A program made the position numbers and the translations under genes. The notes beneath the pieces are model-generated. The model was not told the DNA's origin and did no database searches. It saw only the letters and a list, made by a program, of their open reading frames with translations. Of a DNA stretch of 64,000 nucleotides, positions 54,105 through 62,393 are shown piece after piece; the stretch's first letter is position 1, and every line of letters begins with the position of its first letter. The stretch comes from Ruminococcus_G sp050944435 (GTDB taxonomy: Bacteria; Bacillota; Clostridia; Lachnospirales; Lachnospiraceae), in NCBI GenBank assembly GCA_050944435.1, contig JBMNRB010000005.1:1-64000 (forward strand). Reading direction: 5' to 3'.

Positions 54105-54476
54105 ATGAGAGCTATGAAGAAGTGGATGTTGGGATTTATGCTGGCTGTTACGGTATGTTTCATGGCAGGATGCGGCGACAATGCCGCAACGGACAACAAT
54201 ACCAACAATCAGCAGGAAAATACGAATGATGGAAACGTGAATGACGGGGTCAATGACGGAAATGTAAATGACGTTACCAATGGTACCAATGATACAGATA
54301 CAACGGATGACAGGGATAATATCGTGGAGGATGCCGGAGAAGGAATTGAAGATCTGGGACAAGGCGTAGAAGATCTGGGACAGGATGCCCAGGATAATAC
54401 AGACAACGGGACGACGGACAATGCAGAAGAAGATACAGCCGGCGATACATCAAAGAATACCGATAAAAATCCGTAA
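54105..54476 (+). CDS. Asn/Asp-rich low-complexity lipoprotein
   Basis: 123 residues. A lipoprotein signal (MAGC, Cys near residue 23) is followed by repeated Asn, Asp, Thr and Gly in the order NVNDG/NDGNVND and EDLGQ repeats. No folded domain is evident. It could be a surface spacer or adhesin-like stalk. A terminator follows. Confidence 0.7.
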   Translation: MRAMKKWMLGFMLAVTVCFMAGCGDNAATDNNTNNQQENTNDGNVNDGVNDGNVNDVTNGTNDTDTTDDRDNIVEDAGEGIEDLGQGVEDLGQDAQDNTDNGTTDNAEEDTAGDTSKNTDKNP

Positions 54477-54494
54477 AAATTAAAGGTAAAGGAA

Positions 54495-54529
54495 ACTGCC
54501 ATTGTCAGAGACGATGGCAGTATTTTTTT
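54495..54529 (+). terminator. Terminator after the Asn/Asp-rich lipoprotein
   Basis: ACTGCCATTGTC, loop AGA, GACGATGGCAGT (12 pairs, one G-T), then ATTTTTTTA. It separates the lipoprotein from the hisA-like gene. Confidence 0.9.
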
Positions 54530-54547
54530 AGACAATAGGAGGGAGCT

Positions 54548-55333
54548 ATGCGTTTTCGACCGTGCATCGATATACATAACGGAAAAGTAAAACAGATTGT
54601 AGGCGGAAGTTTAAAAGACGTATCAAATCAGGCAGAGGAAAATTTTGTATCGGAACAGGACGGGGCGTTCTATGCCAGATTGTATCAAAGTCAGGGGATA
54701 AAAGGGGGCCATGTGATTCTGCTGAATCCAGAAGGATCTTCCTATTATAAGGAAACAAAGGAACAGGCCATGAAGGCTCTGGCTGCATACCCAAAGGGAC
54801 TGCAGGCAGGCGGAGGCATCTGTCCGGAGAATGCCGGTGAATTTCTGGAAGCGGGAGCCAGTCATGTGATTGTAACCTCTTATGTTTTCAAAGACGGAAA
54901 GATTTCCTGGGAGAATCTGCAAAAAATGGTTGATGCGGTGGGAAAAGAGCGTCTGGTGTTGGATTTGAGCTGCCGGAAAAGGGAAGGCTGCTATTTTATT
55001 GTGACAGACCGCTGGCAGAAATTTACAGATGTGACCTTAAGTCCCTCGCTGTTGGATCAATTGTCCGATCTGTGTGATGAATTCCTGGTTCACGCTGTGG
55101 ATGTGGAAGGAAAAGCTTCCGGGGTGGATGAAGAACTGGTGAAAATGCTGCAGGAACATAGGAAAAATCCCATCACCTATGCCGGAGGGGTGGGATCCTA
55201 CGAAGATTTATACTGTCTGCGGGAAGCAGGCAGGGGCAGGATTGACGTTACGGTGGGAAGCGCTCTTGATTTATTCGGAGGAACGTTAAAATATGATCGC
55301 ATTTTAAAGATATGCGGAAATTCTGTGTACTGA
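54548..55333 (+). CDS. hisA: Eukaryotic-type HisA isomerase
   Basis: 261 residues. MRFRPCIDIHNGKVKQIVGG and the YAGGVGSYEDL region near 218 fit the TIM-barrel ProFAR isomerase of the type seen in fungi and plants and in some bacteria, rather than the usual bacterial HisA. It acts in histidine synthesis. No other his gene is in the window. Confidence 0.75.
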   Translation: MRFRPCIDIHNGKVKQIVGGSLKDVSNQAEENFVSEQDGAFYARLYQSQGIKGGHVILLNPEGSSYYKETKEQAMKALAAYPKGLQAGGGICPENAGEFLEAGASHVIVTSYVFKDGKISWENLQKMVDAVGKERLVLDLSCRKREGCYFIVTDRWQKFTDVTLSPSLLDQLSDLCDEFLVHAVDVEGKASGVDEELVKMLQEHRKNPITYAGGVGSYEDLYCLREAGRGRIDVTVGSALDLFGGTLKYDRILKICGNSVY

Positions 55334-55336
55334 TCT

Positions 55337-55349
55337 TACATTTGATGTA
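55337..55349 (+). promoter_or_regulatory. Possible operator ahead of the RpiR regulator gene
   Basis: TACATTTGATGTA is a perfect inverted repeat, followed by two further TTACAT half-sites (about 55354-55369). A TGTAG/CTACA repeat occurs ahead of the transporter genes the regulator precedes. Binding by RpiR is inferred. Confidence 0.35.
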
Positions 55350-55490
55350 GATTTTACATGGATTACATGTTTCTCACGGAAATTTTGTGTAAAATAAGAG
55401 GTGGAAACTGTGCAGATGAATAAAAATAGCACAGCCGTATCATCATTGGAAGCGGCAATATGTTTTTATCCGGAAGGAAGAAAGTGAGAA

Positions 55491-56387
55491 ATGAGTAGAA
55501 AATCTACAGGCGGTAATTTTTTATTTGAAGTTCGTTCCAGGTACAAAGAGTTGCGTCCCTCAGAGCAGAAAACGGCGGACGTCATTCTGGAAAATAATGA
55601 AGAGATGGTGAATTGGTCCATTGAGGAGCTGGCCAGAAAGGCCGGAGTCAGTCAGCCCACCATTATTCGTTTTGCAAAAGCCATGGGACTTGGGGGATAC
55701 CGGGAACTGAAAAACAGAATGTTGGAAGAACGGGTGCAAAGGCAGCATTTCTCCGCAGCGGAAAATATACTGGAATATCCGGTGAAAAAAGAAGATAAAT
55801 TGGTGGAAATTCCGGCAAAGGTAATCAGGACAAATATCCGGCACCTGGAGGAAGTGTTAAAAGCAGTATCTACATATGAATACGTCAGGGCCGTGGAAGC
55901 TTTGGAAAATGCGGAGAACATTTCCGTGTATGCGGTGGAAAACTCTTCCTGTACGGCGGAAGATTTTACCACCAAAATGGCTTACATTGGAAAACAGGTC
56001 TATTTCAATAAAGACGGCTATATGCAGAAAGTAAACGCGAAAAACCTGACGCCCAGGGATGTGGCCATTGGAATTTCCCACACGGGGAAATCTAAGCATA
56101 CGGTGGAAGCGCTGAAATGTGCGAAAGAATCGGGAGCAGTGACGATTTCCATCACAAATTTTGAAAAGGCGGTAATCAATAAGTATGCGGATATCGTACT
56201 GTGCACGGAGAATTCCCAGTATATGTACGGAAATGCCATATTTTCCAGGAGCGCTCAGATATCTATAGTGGATATGCTGTATCTTGGGGCATTTCTTACC
56301 AATTATGATTACTATGCGGACAGACTGAACAGGAGCTGGAGCAATATTCAGGATCTTGTGTACGAAAAAGACGATAAAATTCAATAG
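55491..56387 (+). CDS. RpiR/MurR-family transcriptional regulator
   Basis: 298 residues. The N-terminal HTH_6 domain (ELARKAGVSQPTIIRFAKAM, about 45-65) is followed by a SIS sugar-phosphate-binding domain (VAIGISHTGKSKHTVEAL near 190). Its target is probably the adjacent ABC importer. A terminator and promoter space separate it from the next gene. Confidence 0.88.
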   Translation: MSRKSTGGNFLFEVRSRYKELRPSEQKTADVILENNEEMVNWSIEELARKAGVSQPTIIRFAKAMGLGGYRELKNRMLEERVQRQHFSAAENILEYPVKKEDKLVEIPAKVIRTNIRHLEEVLKAVSTYEYVRAVEALENAENISVYAVENSSCTAEDFTTKMAYIGKQVYFNKDGYMQKVNAKNLTPRDVAIGISHTGKSKHTVEALKCAKESGAVTISITNFEKAVINKYADIVLCTENSQYMYGNAIFSRSAQISIVDMLYLGAFLTNYDYYADRLNRSWSNIQDLVYEKDDKIQ

Positions 56388-56390
56388 AGA

Positions 56391-56405
56391 TGTAGAAAAA
56401 CTACA
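56391..56405 (+). promoter_or_regulatory. TGTAG/CTACA inverted repeat
   Basis: TGTAG, five A, CTACA lie just past the RpiR stop, 135 bases before the importer. It resembles the ATGTA/TACAT repeats upstream of the regulator gene and may be a shared operator. Confidence 0.3.
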
Positions 56406-56412
56406 AAGTGTA

Positions 56413-56466
56413 AATCACAGGAAGGTAATTTTTTTAGAAAGAATTTACGTTTCTGTGATTTTTTTT
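56413..56466 (+). terminator. Terminator between the RpiR gene and the importer genes
   Basis: AATCACAGGAA and GTAA pair with TTAC and TTTCTGTGATT across one mismatch, then TTTTTTTT. The importer must therefore rely mainly on another promoter downstream. Confidence 0.75.
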
Positions 56467-56539
56467 GCAGAAGATTTTTTTTATGATTGTAACTGCGATG
56501 AAGCGAGTAGAAAAGTAAAGAAGGAGAGCATGAAAGAAA

Positions 56540-57694
56540 ATGAAGAAAAAATTTTGTATGGTACTTATCGCAGCTTTGACACTTACGGCTTTTACAGGAT
56601 GCGGAGGAAACGGTGAGAGCGGTACGGCTCCGGCAGAGGAAAGCAGTTCTTCCGATACAGCGCAGGAAAGCCAGGAAAGCACAGAGGAAACGGCTGCAGA
56701 ATCAGAAGGAGAAGAAACTGAGAAAGCAGATTCCGGAGAAATCACAGTATATACGGCCCTGGAAGACGAACAGGTAAAAGATTATCTGGCGAAATTCAAC
56801 GAAACCTATCCTGATATTAAAGTAAACGTTGTCAGAGAATCAACGGGAATCATTACGGCAAAATTGATTGCGGAGAAAGACAATCCCCAGGCGGATGTGG
56901 TATGGGGAACGGCAGCTTCCTCCATGATGGTGCTGGACGATATGAACGCACTGAAACCCTATGAACCGGAGGGATGCGACCGAATTCTGCCTCAGTTTAA
57001 ATCGGATAAAGAAGTACCCACATGGGTGGGCATCGACGCCTGGGAGACAGCTTTTGTAGTCAACACGGCGGAGCTGGAAAAGCTGGGGATGACGGCAGAT
57101 GAGATTACTTCCTATGAAGATCTGCTTGATCCCAGACTGAAAGGGCATATCGTAATGTCCAATCCCAATTCATCAGGAACCGGATTCCTGACCGTATCCG
57201 CCATTTTGCAGCTGAAAGGCAAGGATTCCCAGGAAGGATGGGATTATCTGGATCAGCTCCATGAAAACATCGCTCAGTACGTACATTCCGGATCAAAACC
57301 GGCAAAGATGGCTGCGTCTGGAGAATGCGCAGTGGGAATCAGTTTCGGATACGCAGGTATCAGCCAGCAGGAGAAGGGAGCTCCGGTGGAAGTTATTTTC
57401 CCGGAAGAGGGTTCCGGATGGGATCTGGAGGCCAACGCTTTGATTGACAAAGAAGAAATCAATCCGGCTGCTTATACTTTCCTGGATTGGGCCATTTCTG
57501 ATGAGGCAATGGATTTGTACCGGGTAAATTACCCCATTGTCACCGTAGAGAATACGGGAACCTATGAAGGATATGAAGGAAATCCGCTGGATCAGCTGAT
57601 TGAAAATGATTTCTCATGGGCAGCCCAGAACCGGGAAGATATCTTAAATCAGTGGATGGAAAAATATGATGGAAAATCAGAAGCAGAAGAATAG
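56540..57694 (+). CDS. ABC transporter substrate-binding lipoprotein, 2-aminoethylphosphonate/iron type
   Basis: 384 residues. A signal with a TGC lipobox (Cys near 21) is followed by a Ser/Glu-rich linker and a bacterial extracellular binding domain (ITVYTALEDEQVKDYL, TGIITAKL, VVWGTAASSMM). The family covers Fe3+ and 2-aminoethylphosphonate binders; the Tyr residues expected for Fe3+ chelation are not obvious. ATG at 56540 is used because it gives the signal peptide. Confidence 0.8.
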   Translation: MKKKFCMVLIAALTLTAFTGCGGNGESGTAPAEESSSSDTAQESQESTEETAAESEGEETEKADSGEITVYTALEDEQVKDYLAKFNETYPDIKVNVVRESTGIITAKLIAEKDNPQADVVWGTAASSMMVLDDMNALKPYEPEGCDRILPQFKSDKEVPTWVGIDAWETAFVVNTAELEKLGMTADEITSYEDLLDPRLKGHIVMSNPNSSGTGFLTVSAILQLKGKDSQEGWDYLDQLHENIAQYVHSGSKPAKMAASGECAVGISFGYAGISQQEKGAPVEVIFPEEGSGWDLEANALIDKEEINPAAYTFLDWAISDEAMDLYRVNYPIVTVENTGTYEGYEGNPLDQLIENDFSWAAQNREDILNQWMEKYDGKSEAEE

Positions 57695-57709
57695 AAAGGA
57701 GTTTGTCAG

Positions 57710-58729
57710 GTGTCATTCCTATCGGTAAGAAATATTGTTAAAAAGTTTGATACGCACACGGCGCTGAATGATGTCAGTATAGAGATCGAAAAAGGGGAAC
57801 TTGTGAGCATCCTGGGTCCTTCGGGCTGCGGCAAAACCACACTGCTGCGGATTATCGCGGGACTGGAAACGGCAGATGGAGGACAGGTGTTTATAGACGG
57901 CAGAGACTGCACTTCTCTGCCGCCTTCCAAGAGAAATTTCGGCATCGTTTTCCAATCCTATGCCCTTTTTCCCCATATGACGGTGGAACAAAACATTCTG
58001 TTTGGGCTGAATCAGCAGAAGCAGCTTTCAAAGGAAGAAAGGAAAGCCAGATGCCAGGAGGTTCTGGAGATGGTGGATCTTTATGATCAGAGGAAAAAAT
58101 ATCCATCCCAGATGTCAGGCGGTCAACAGCAGAGGGTTGCCCTGGCACGGGCAATTTCTCTGAAGCCGGCATTTCTTCTGCTGGATGAGCCTTTATCTGC
58201 GCTGGATGCCAAGGTGCGGGTAAAGCTTCGTTCAGAGATCTGCAAAATTCAGAAAAAACTGGGAATCACCACCATCATGGTAACCCATGATCAGGAGGAA
58301 GCCCTTACCATGGCGGATAAAATTGTGGTAATGAATAACGCTGTGGTGGAACAGATCGGCACTCCCAAAGAAATCTACGATTTTCCCCGGACTGCTTTTG
58401 TGGCCAATTTTATTGGAACCATGAATCTGTATGAAAGAAATCACAAGATATACGGAGTTCGTCCGGAAATCATAGAGATTACCAAAGCAGGAAAAATGCA
58501 GGAGCGGGAAAGCTGGAGCGGAAAAATCGAAGAAGTGGAATTCAGGGGAGCCATGACCCGTATATACGGAAAACTGGATGATACCCAGGAAACCATATGT
58601 GCGGATATTGATTCAGCCAAGGCGGGAAGTCTTGTCCTGAATGAGACGGATGAAGTCTTTTTTAATATTCCCAAGTCAGGGATTATCTGTTATCCGGAAG
58701 AAGGCATGACGGAAAGGAAGGCCATATGA
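57710..58729 (+). CDS. ABC transporter ATP-binding protein, 2-aminoethylphosphonate/iron type
   Basis: 339 residues. Walker A is GPSGCGKT, the signature MSGGQQQRVALARA and Walker B FLLLDEPLSALD. A TOBE-type C-terminal domain follows. The start is GTG at 57710 with AAAGGAG eight bases upstream. It overlaps the permease gene by four bases (ATGA). Confidence 0.9.
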   Translation: MSFLSVRNIVKKFDTHTALNDVSIEIEKGELVSILGPSGCGKTTLLRIIAGLETADGGQVFIDGRDCTSLPPSKRNFGIVFQSYALFPHMTVEQNILFGLNQQKQLSKEERKARCQEVLEMVDLYDQRKKYPSQMSGGQQQRVALARAISLKPAFLLLDEPLSALDAKVRVKLRSEICKIQKKLGITTIMVTHDQEEALTMADKIVVMNNAVVEQIGTPKEIYDFPRTAFVANFIGTMNLYERNHKIYGVRPEIIEITKAGKMQERESWSGKIEEVEFRGAMTRIYGKLDDTQETICADIDSAKAGSLVLNETDEVFFNIPKSGIICYPEEGMTERKAI

Positions 58730-60390
58730 AAAGGAACCGGTGGAAAATCAGGTTAAGACCTGCGGACATTACCATAGGTATTATGACTCTGGTGTTTGTG
58801 GTTATTCTTATCTGTCCGCTGTTTTCTCTGTTTTCCAAAGCGTTTTTAGATGCTTCGGGAAAATTTGTGGGGCTTAATAACTATATTGAATATTTTTCTA
58901 CCCCATCCCTGTCTGTCTCTGTAAAAAATACACTGGTTGTGTCCTGTGTGGCGGCAGTATTGGGAACACTTTTAGGTTTTCTTTATGCCTATGGTCTGAC
59001 CAGAACCAATATAAAGGGAAAAACATTTTTCCGCTATATCGCCATGATACCGATTTTTCTTCCAACGGTGGTCCATGGTCTGGGTCTGGTTTACCTTTTT
59101 GGAAATCAGGGAGTTATCACAGGCCTGGGCTGGGATATCGGACTGTATGGAAGAACGGGAATCATCCTGTCAGAAATCATATACACTTTTCCGCAGGCCT
59201 TTTTGATGTTTTTTATTGCGCTGAATTACGCAGACGGCCGTCTTTATGAAGCGGCTGACAGTATGGGATGCAGTTCAATGAAAAAGTTCAGCCATATTAC
59301 CATCCCTTCTGTGCGCTATACGCTGATCAACAGCTTATTTGTCTGCTTTACTCTGGCTTTTACCGATTTCGGCGCGCCCAAAGTTCTGGGAGGAAGCTAT
59401 AATGTTCTGGCCACAGATATATATGAACAAGTGGCGGGACAGTTTAATATGAATATGGGAGCGGTAGTGGGCACCCTTCTTCTGATTCCGGCGGTTTTAA
59501 GCTTCGGCGTGGACAGAGTGACCGCCAGAAAGAACAATGACGGCATCAGTTCCAAAGCCCAGGCGCTGAAAATAAAGAAAAGTACGGCGCGGGACGCGGC
59601 GTTTTATATCATCTGCGGTGGAATTACCCTGTGTCTTCTCAGCATCGTCGGGGTTTTGATCATGGGAGCCTTTACAAAGTATTACCCCTATGATATGGGA
59701 TTCACTTTGGAGAATTTTAACTTTAATCCCTCCACCGGGGGAATCCAAAGTTATATAAACTCAATCAAAATGAGCGCTGTGACCGCAGTGTTCGGAACAC
59801 TTTTTGTGTTTGTCTACGCTTATTTTATTGAGAGAGGAAAATGCTGGAAATTTTTAAAGAATGCAGGAAGGGTTTTGTCGTCTCTGCCGCTGGCGCTTCC
59901 GGGAATGGTAATCGGATTAAGCTTTATTTTCTTCTTTAACCAGAAAAATAATCCCTTTAACTTTGTGTACGGTACAATAATCATTCTGGTTCTTGCCAAT
60001 ATTGTACATTTTTATTCCGTCCCCTTTGTAACGGCCAGCAGTGCGCTGAAAAAACTGGACAGCGAATATGAAAATGTGGCGGAAAGTCTGAAGGTGCCGG
60101 GATGGAAAACCTTCTGCCGGGTGGTAGTTCCCCTTTCTTTGCCGGCGGTACTGGAGATATTCATGTATTATTTCATGAACTCCATGGTGACGGTTTCCGC
60201 AGTTGTATTTTTGTACAGCGCTCAGTTTAAAATCGCGTCCATCGCCATCACTCACATGGAAGAGGCGGGAGATATTGCTCAGGCGGCGGCCATGAGTCTT
60301 CTGATTCTTCTGATCAATGTTATCGTCAGAGGAATCTATGAATTATGTGTTCACAGACTTAAAAATAAACAGAAGTATGGAGGAAAGTAA
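58726..60390 (+). CDS. Double-length ABC transporter permease, 2-aminoethylphosphonate/iron type
   Basis: 554 residues: two homologous six-helix permease halves in one chain. EAA loops occur at AADSMGCSSMKKFSHITIPS and VAESLKVPGWKTFCRVVVP. It forms the membrane channel by itself with the ATPase, as in FbpB/PhnV-like systems. Confidence 0.9.
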   Translation: MKRNRWKIRLRPADITIGIMTLVFVVILICPLFSLFSKAFLDASGKFVGLNNYIEYFSTPSLSVSVKNTLVVSCVAAVLGTLLGFLYAYGLTRTNIKGKTFFRYIAMIPIFLPTVVHGLGLVYLFGNQGVITGLGWDIGLYGRTGIILSEIIYTFPQAFLMFFIALNYADGRLYEAADSMGCSSMKKFSHITIPSVRYTLINSLFVCFTLAFTDFGAPKVLGGSYNVLATDIYEQVAGQFNMNMGAVVGTLLLIPAVLSFGVDRVTARKNNDGISSKAQALKIKKSTARDAAFYIICGGITLCLLSIVGVLIMGAFTKYYPYDMGFTLENFNFNPSTGGIQSYINSIKMSAVTAVFGTLFVFVYAYFIERGKCWKFLKNAGRVLSSLPLALPGMVIGLSFIFFFNQKNNPFNFVYGTIIILVLANIVHFYSVPFVTASSALKKLDSEYENVAESLKVPGWKTFCRVVVPLSLPAVLEIFMYYFMNSMVTVSAVVFLYSAQFKIASIAITHMEEAGDIAQAAAMSLLILLINVIVRGIYELCVHRLKNKQKYGGK

Positions 60391-60391
60391 A

Positions 60392-61555
60392 ATGAAAGTA
60401 TTTTGTTTAGGAGCAGCAGGAAGGATCAGCAGAGAGTCTGCTCTGGATCTGGTGCAGTATTCAGATTTTGAAAAAATTACCATTGGAGACTATAATGAGG
60501 AAGAAGCCAAAAAAGTAGCCCAGTGGCTTAACGATGACAGAGTGGATGTGGTAAAGATCGATGTGACCAAGGTGGACGAAGCGGCGGACATGATGCGCGG
60601 GTATGATGTGGTTATGGATGGAACACAGATTACTTTAAATGGGCTGTCTACGGAATGTATTGCCAAGGCAGGCTGCCATGGTGTGAATTTAAATGGTTTT
60701 GGAGAAGAAAACCAGTGGGATGAATTGTTCAAAAAGGCCGGGAAAGCCTGCGTGCCCGGATTTGGCATGACGCCGGGAACCACACAGATGATGGCCATGC
60801 ATCTGGCAAATCAACTGGATAAGGTGGAGGAAATCTACGTTTCCCACGGCGCATTCCGTCCATTTGCCTTTTCAAAGTCGATCACGGAGACCACGACTTA
60901 TGAGTATGATCCCAATCTGGAAAGCCGTGTGGTATATGAAGACGGGAAATTTATTCAGGTGCCGCCCTTTGCACGCCCCAGAGAAGTGGAGCTTCCAGAG
61001 CCCTACGGTAAAACCGTCCAGTATATTATTCCCCATTCGGAAACGGTGACTCTTGCCAAAGCGCTGAAGGATAAAGGGGTTCGTCTGATCGAGGTGAGAG
61101 GAACCTGGCCCAAGCAGAATATGAATCTGGTGAGAGGCTTATATGATTATGGAATTCTGAAAAATCCGGTGGTAAAAGTGGGAGATACGGAAAAAGGTCT
61201 GATGAGCATCATCGGAGACTATCTGGTGGAAAGCGAACAGGGAAAAACCACAGAATTGTATGGATATGCCCTGCATATCGAAGTTGTAGGATACAAAGAC
61301 GGGGTGAAAAAGCAGGGAATTATTTATCATACCCATCCGGCTTCAGACGGCAGCGTAGAAGGCTGGGAGGGGTTAAGAGCCTATACCCGCAACGTGGGAA
61401 TTCCGCTGGCAATCGCAGCGCAGCAGCTGGCTAAAGGAAATGTGAAAGGTACAGGCATTTTAATACCGGAAGAAGCCTTTGAACCTCAGCTGATTTTTGA
61501 CGAGTTGGAGAAACGCGGCATTTATATGCATGAGAAGTGGACAGATTTAGATTAG
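60392..61555 (+). CDS. Saccharopine dehydrogenase-like oxidoreductase
   Basis: 387 residues. The N-terminal Rossmann part is CLGAAGRISRES; the rest matches saccharopine dehydrogenase-like enzymes (VPGFGMTPGTTQMM; TTTYEYDPNLESR). It starts two bases past the permease with GGAGG. It may act on the imported compound. No lysine-degrading partner is here, so the substrate is unknown. Confidence 0.8.
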   Translation: MKVFCLGAAGRISRESALDLVQYSDFEKITIGDYNEEEAKKVAQWLNDDRVDVVKIDVTKVDEAADMMRGYDVVMDGTQITLNGLSTECIAKAGCHGVNLNGFGEENQWDELFKKAGKACVPGFGMTPGTTQMMAMHLANQLDKVEEIYVSHGAFRPFAFSKSITETTTYEYDPNLESRVVYEDGKFIQVPPFARPREVELPEPYGKTVQYIIPHSETVTLAKALKDKGVRLIEVRGTWPKQNMNLVRGLYDYGILKNPVVKVGDTEKGLMSIIGDYLVESEQGKTTELYGYALHIEVVGYKDGVKKQGIIYHTHPASDGSVEGWEGLRAYTRNVGIPLAIAAQQLAKGNVKGTGILIPEEAFEPQLIFDELEKRGIYMHEKWTDLD

Positions 61556-61578
61556 TGAAAAACAGAACATAAAAAGTA

Positions 61579-61612
61579 AGGCCCTCTAAAACTGCGGTTT
61601 TGGAGGGCCTTG
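61579..61612. terminator. Hairpin after the saccharopine dehydrogenase-like gene
   Basis: A 15-base-pair stem (AAGGCCCTC... complement) with loop TGCG. The plus-strand T-run is poor (TTGTGCTG), so termination may be weak. Confidence 0.6.
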
Positions 61613-61746
61613 TGCTGTCGGCCCACGGTCCCGGTCTTTAAAGATGGAGAAATTTGATTGCGTATCCTCCGGTTACGTATTATAATAAAGATAATTACAA
61701 TCTGCGTAAGCGGATTGTAAAATTGAAGCAAAAGGGAGTGGACATC

Positions 61747-62274
61747 ATGAAATTTATTATCAGTGGAAAAAATATCGAGATTACGGATGGGTTAAGGGCA
61801 GCAGTTCAGGACAAGCTGGGAAAGCTGGAACGGTACTTTACTCCGGAAACAGACATTATTGTAACGCTGAGTGTCGAGAAAGAACGGCAGAAAATTGAGG
61901 TAACGATCCCGGTAAAAGGAAATATTATCCGCTCAGAACAGGTAAGCAACGATATGTATGTGTCCATCGATCTGGTAGAAGAAGTAATTGAGCGTCAGTT
62001 GAGAAAATACAAGAATAAAATCGTGGATAAGCATCAGGACGGCGGAAACCTTCAGAAAGCATTTATCGAGAAAGAGGTTCCGGAAGATGATGAGGTGAAG
62101 ATTATTCGGACAAAGAAATTTGGAATTAAACCCATGTATCCGGAAGACGCCTGCGTACAGATGGAACTTCTGGGGCATAACTTTTTTGTCTTCTGCAATG
62201 CAGAGACTGAAGAGGTTAACGTGGTTTACAAACGGAAAGGGAATACTTACGGGTTGATTGAGCCGGAATTTTAG
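61747..62274 (+). CDS. hpf: Ribosome hibernation promoting factor, long form
   Basis: 175 residues. The N-terminal S30AE domain starts MKFIISGKNIEITDGLR. The C-terminal dimerisation domain has KKFGIKPMYPEDACVQMELLGH. It joins 70S ribosomes into 100S dimers in stationary phase. ATG at 61747 follows GGGAGTGG; the upstream in-frame codons lack a ribosome binding site. Confidence 0.93.
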   Translation: MKFIISGKNIEITDGLRAAVQDKLGKLERYFTPETDIIVTLSVEKERQKIEVTIPVKGNIIRSEQVSNDMYVSIDLVEEVIERQLRKYKNKIVDKHQDGGNLQKAFIEKEVPEDDEVKIIRTKKFGIKPMYPEDACVQMELLGHNFFVFCNAETEEVNVVYKRKGNTYGLIEPEF

Positions 62275-62320
62275 AAAGGTGAGTTTCGGCAGCAGATAAT
62301 GATGGGGAATGTGATTTAGG

Positions 62321-62352
62321 GGGCTGTCACGCAAAGAGTGGTGTGACGGCCC
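62321..62352 (+). terminator. Hairpin between hpf and the L,D-transpeptidase gene
   Basis: GGGCTGTCAC and GTGACGGCCC form ten pairs around GCAAAGAGTGGT. It is followed by TCGCTTTG rather than a solid T-run; a partial terminator is possible. Confidence 0.5.
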
Positions 62353-62393
62353 TCGCTTTGTGGGACGCAGGTTTGGATAAAGGGGAGAAAAAA

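Noticed and set aside
54230..54400. Tandem DNA repeats as a possible CRISPR or satellite
   Set aside because: The repetition is codon-level low complexity inside a lipoprotein gene, with no regular spacer.
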